DNA of 14,155 bases from Deltaproteobacteria bacterium (lineage in GTDB: Bacteria; Myxococcota; UBA796; SXON01), in contig CANKNP010000103.1 of the NCBI GenBank assembly GCA_947483545.1, positions 1 to 14,155 on the forward strand. Reading direction: 5' to 3'. Positions within the stretch are counted from its first letter, which is position 1, and each line of letters begins with the position of its first letter. Positions 13,412-14,155 of the stretch are shown one piece after another. Position numbers and translations under genes: made by a program. The notes beneath the pieces were generated by a model that saw only the letters and a list, made by a program, of their open reading frames with translations, searched no databases and was not told where the DNA came from.

Positions 13412-14155
13412 CTATTCCCCGCCCGCCTGGGGCTCGTTCTCCGCGTCACCCTCCGCGGGCGGGCCCTCACCCTCGAGGCCCTCGTCGATGGTCTCCTCCG
13501 GCTCCGCCGCTGGCGGCACCTTCCCGTTCGGGTTGCCCGGCGACGGCTTCTTCGGGTCCTTCGGGTCCTTCTTGTCCTTCTTCTCGCTCGGCTTCGCCTT
13601 CTCCGGCTCTTTGCCTGAGATCCCGAGCCGCAGGTCTCGGGCCTGCTCGAGGTACACGCGCGCCCAGGACAACGTGGGGTCCGCCCTGAGCGCCGCCAGG
13701 AAAGCGTTGTACGCCCCTTGGGGGTTGTTGGCTGCCCGGGCCGCCATGCCCTCCGCGTAGAGCACCTGCCCGACCTCCTCCCCGGCCGCGAGCGCGGCAC
13801 CGGCGGTCGGATCCACCCGCAGCGCTGCACTGATCGCCTCCGACTTGCCGTACGGGTTGGACAGCCCGTCGGCCCGGGTCACGAAGCAGGCGACGACCGC
13901 CTGATCGACCTTGGGGGCGTGACGATCCCGCCAACCCAGGTTTCGCGCCACGTGCCGCCTGGCGTTCTTGAACTCGACGCGTGCCCCCTCACAATCTCCA
14001 GAGCGTGCCTTGCCGAGAGCGCTGGCCAGGGTCTCCTCTGCGTGCTTCAAGGCCACCCCGCCCGGCACGATGTGGACCGCCCGGGACTTGACCCACTCGC
14101 CAGGGAGAAAGGACGCTTCGCCGGTGGAGGCGCCGAGCCAAGGCAGGACCTTGCC
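13412..14155 (-). CDS. TPR-like protein with charged C-terminal tail (5' end outside the window)
   Basis: The frame is open from the stop at 13412 to the window edge, giving 247 residues of a longer protein; a GTG at 14068 is not needed as a start because the 29 codons before it read sensibly (GKVLPWLGAS, EWVKSRAVHI). The body is helical and alanine-rich with TPR-type helices (EVGQVLYAEGMAARAANNPQGAYNAF, here cited as YAEGMAARAANNPQGAYNAF, then LRADPTLSWARVYLEQARDL). The tail is Lys/Asp/Pro-rich (KKDKKDPKDPKK), encoded by four near-copies of a 9-bp unit at 13551-13586, and finally acidic and Glu/Gly/Pro-rich. The location of the protein cannot be told without its N-terminus. Function is unknown; TPR proteins usually scaffold other proteins. 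The next gene starts 88 bp downstream. Confidence 0.75.
   Translation of the reverse strand, partial: GKVLPWLGASTGEASFLPGEWVKSRAVHIVPGGVALKHAEETLASALGKARSGDCEGARVEFKNARRHVARNLGWRDRHAPKVDQAVVACFVTRADGLSNPYGKSEAISAALRVDPTAGAALAAGEEVGQVLYAEGMAARAANNPQGAYNAFLAALRADPTLSWARVYLEQARDLRLGISGKEPEKAKPSEKKDKKDPKDPKKPSPGNPNGKVPPAAEPEETIDEGLEGEGPPAEGDAENEPQAGGE

Noticed and set aside
13324..13830. Upstream extension of the large GT-C protein (169 residues)
   Set aside because: It is a shadow of the TPR-like gene (runs of Arg/Ser/Thr) plus the two-hairpin repeat. Membrane-protein sequence begins just after ATG 13323.

Overview
The window is GC-rich, protein-dense bacterial chromosome from a Gram-negative (diderm) organism. 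The clues are a TolQ/TolR/TolA/TolB set, several lipoprotein-type signals, GT-C glycosyltransferases and purC. The style of the short dispersed repeats (CGTAGTC heptamers, GC-rich palindromes) and of the lipoproteins resembles Myxococcota and other former Deltaproteobacteria. That assignment is an inference from style; there is no rRNA or marker comparison behind it.

Layout, left to right. (1) A minus-strand thioredoxin-TPR co-chaperone of the CnoX/YbbN type, with an active CGPC motif, is divergent from a plus-strand lipoprotein of unknown function. (2) A stretch of about 440 bp without a gene is packed with repeats: a duplicated 46-bp stem-loop, a duplicated 45-bp element with short terminal inverted repeats, and a 7-bp tandem array. 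(3) purC (SAICAR synthetase) follows on the plus strand and converges on tolB across a 165-bp hairpin-bearing spacer. (4) Everything from 3345 to the right edge reads on the minus strand. In transcription order it is a TPR-like protein cut by the window edge, a large GT-C membrane protein, a remnant of a surface-protein gene, a 230-bp repeat-bearing gap, an ArnT/PMT-like GT-C protein overlapping a lipoprotein of the alkaline-phosphatase/sulfatase fold, then tolQ, tolR, tolA, an unfamiliar protein with four HTH-like repeats, and tolB.

The core is a compact tol cluster. tolQ-tolR-tolA are spaced by +3 and -4 bp and so are almost surely translationally coupled. TolQ and TolR form the proton-driven motor, TolA spans the periplasm, and TolB is the periplasmic beta-propeller partner that in known systems works with Pal in envelope constriction. 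Pal is not next to tolB, where purC lies in the opposite orientation. The gene normally absent from such clusters is the 451-aa protein between tolA and tolB. It has four near-identical modules of about 38 residues that look like DNA-binding HTHs, joined by long Ala/Pro linkers and followed by a small C-terminal alpha/beta-like domain. I consider it the most interesting item here. The upstream GT-C and phosphatase-fold genes suggest, but do not prove, a role in envelope glycan or lipid decoration.

A second theme is short palindromic repeats. They lie between genes, and one pair sits in frame inside the TPR part of the co-chaperone, where it appears to have added about 20 residues.
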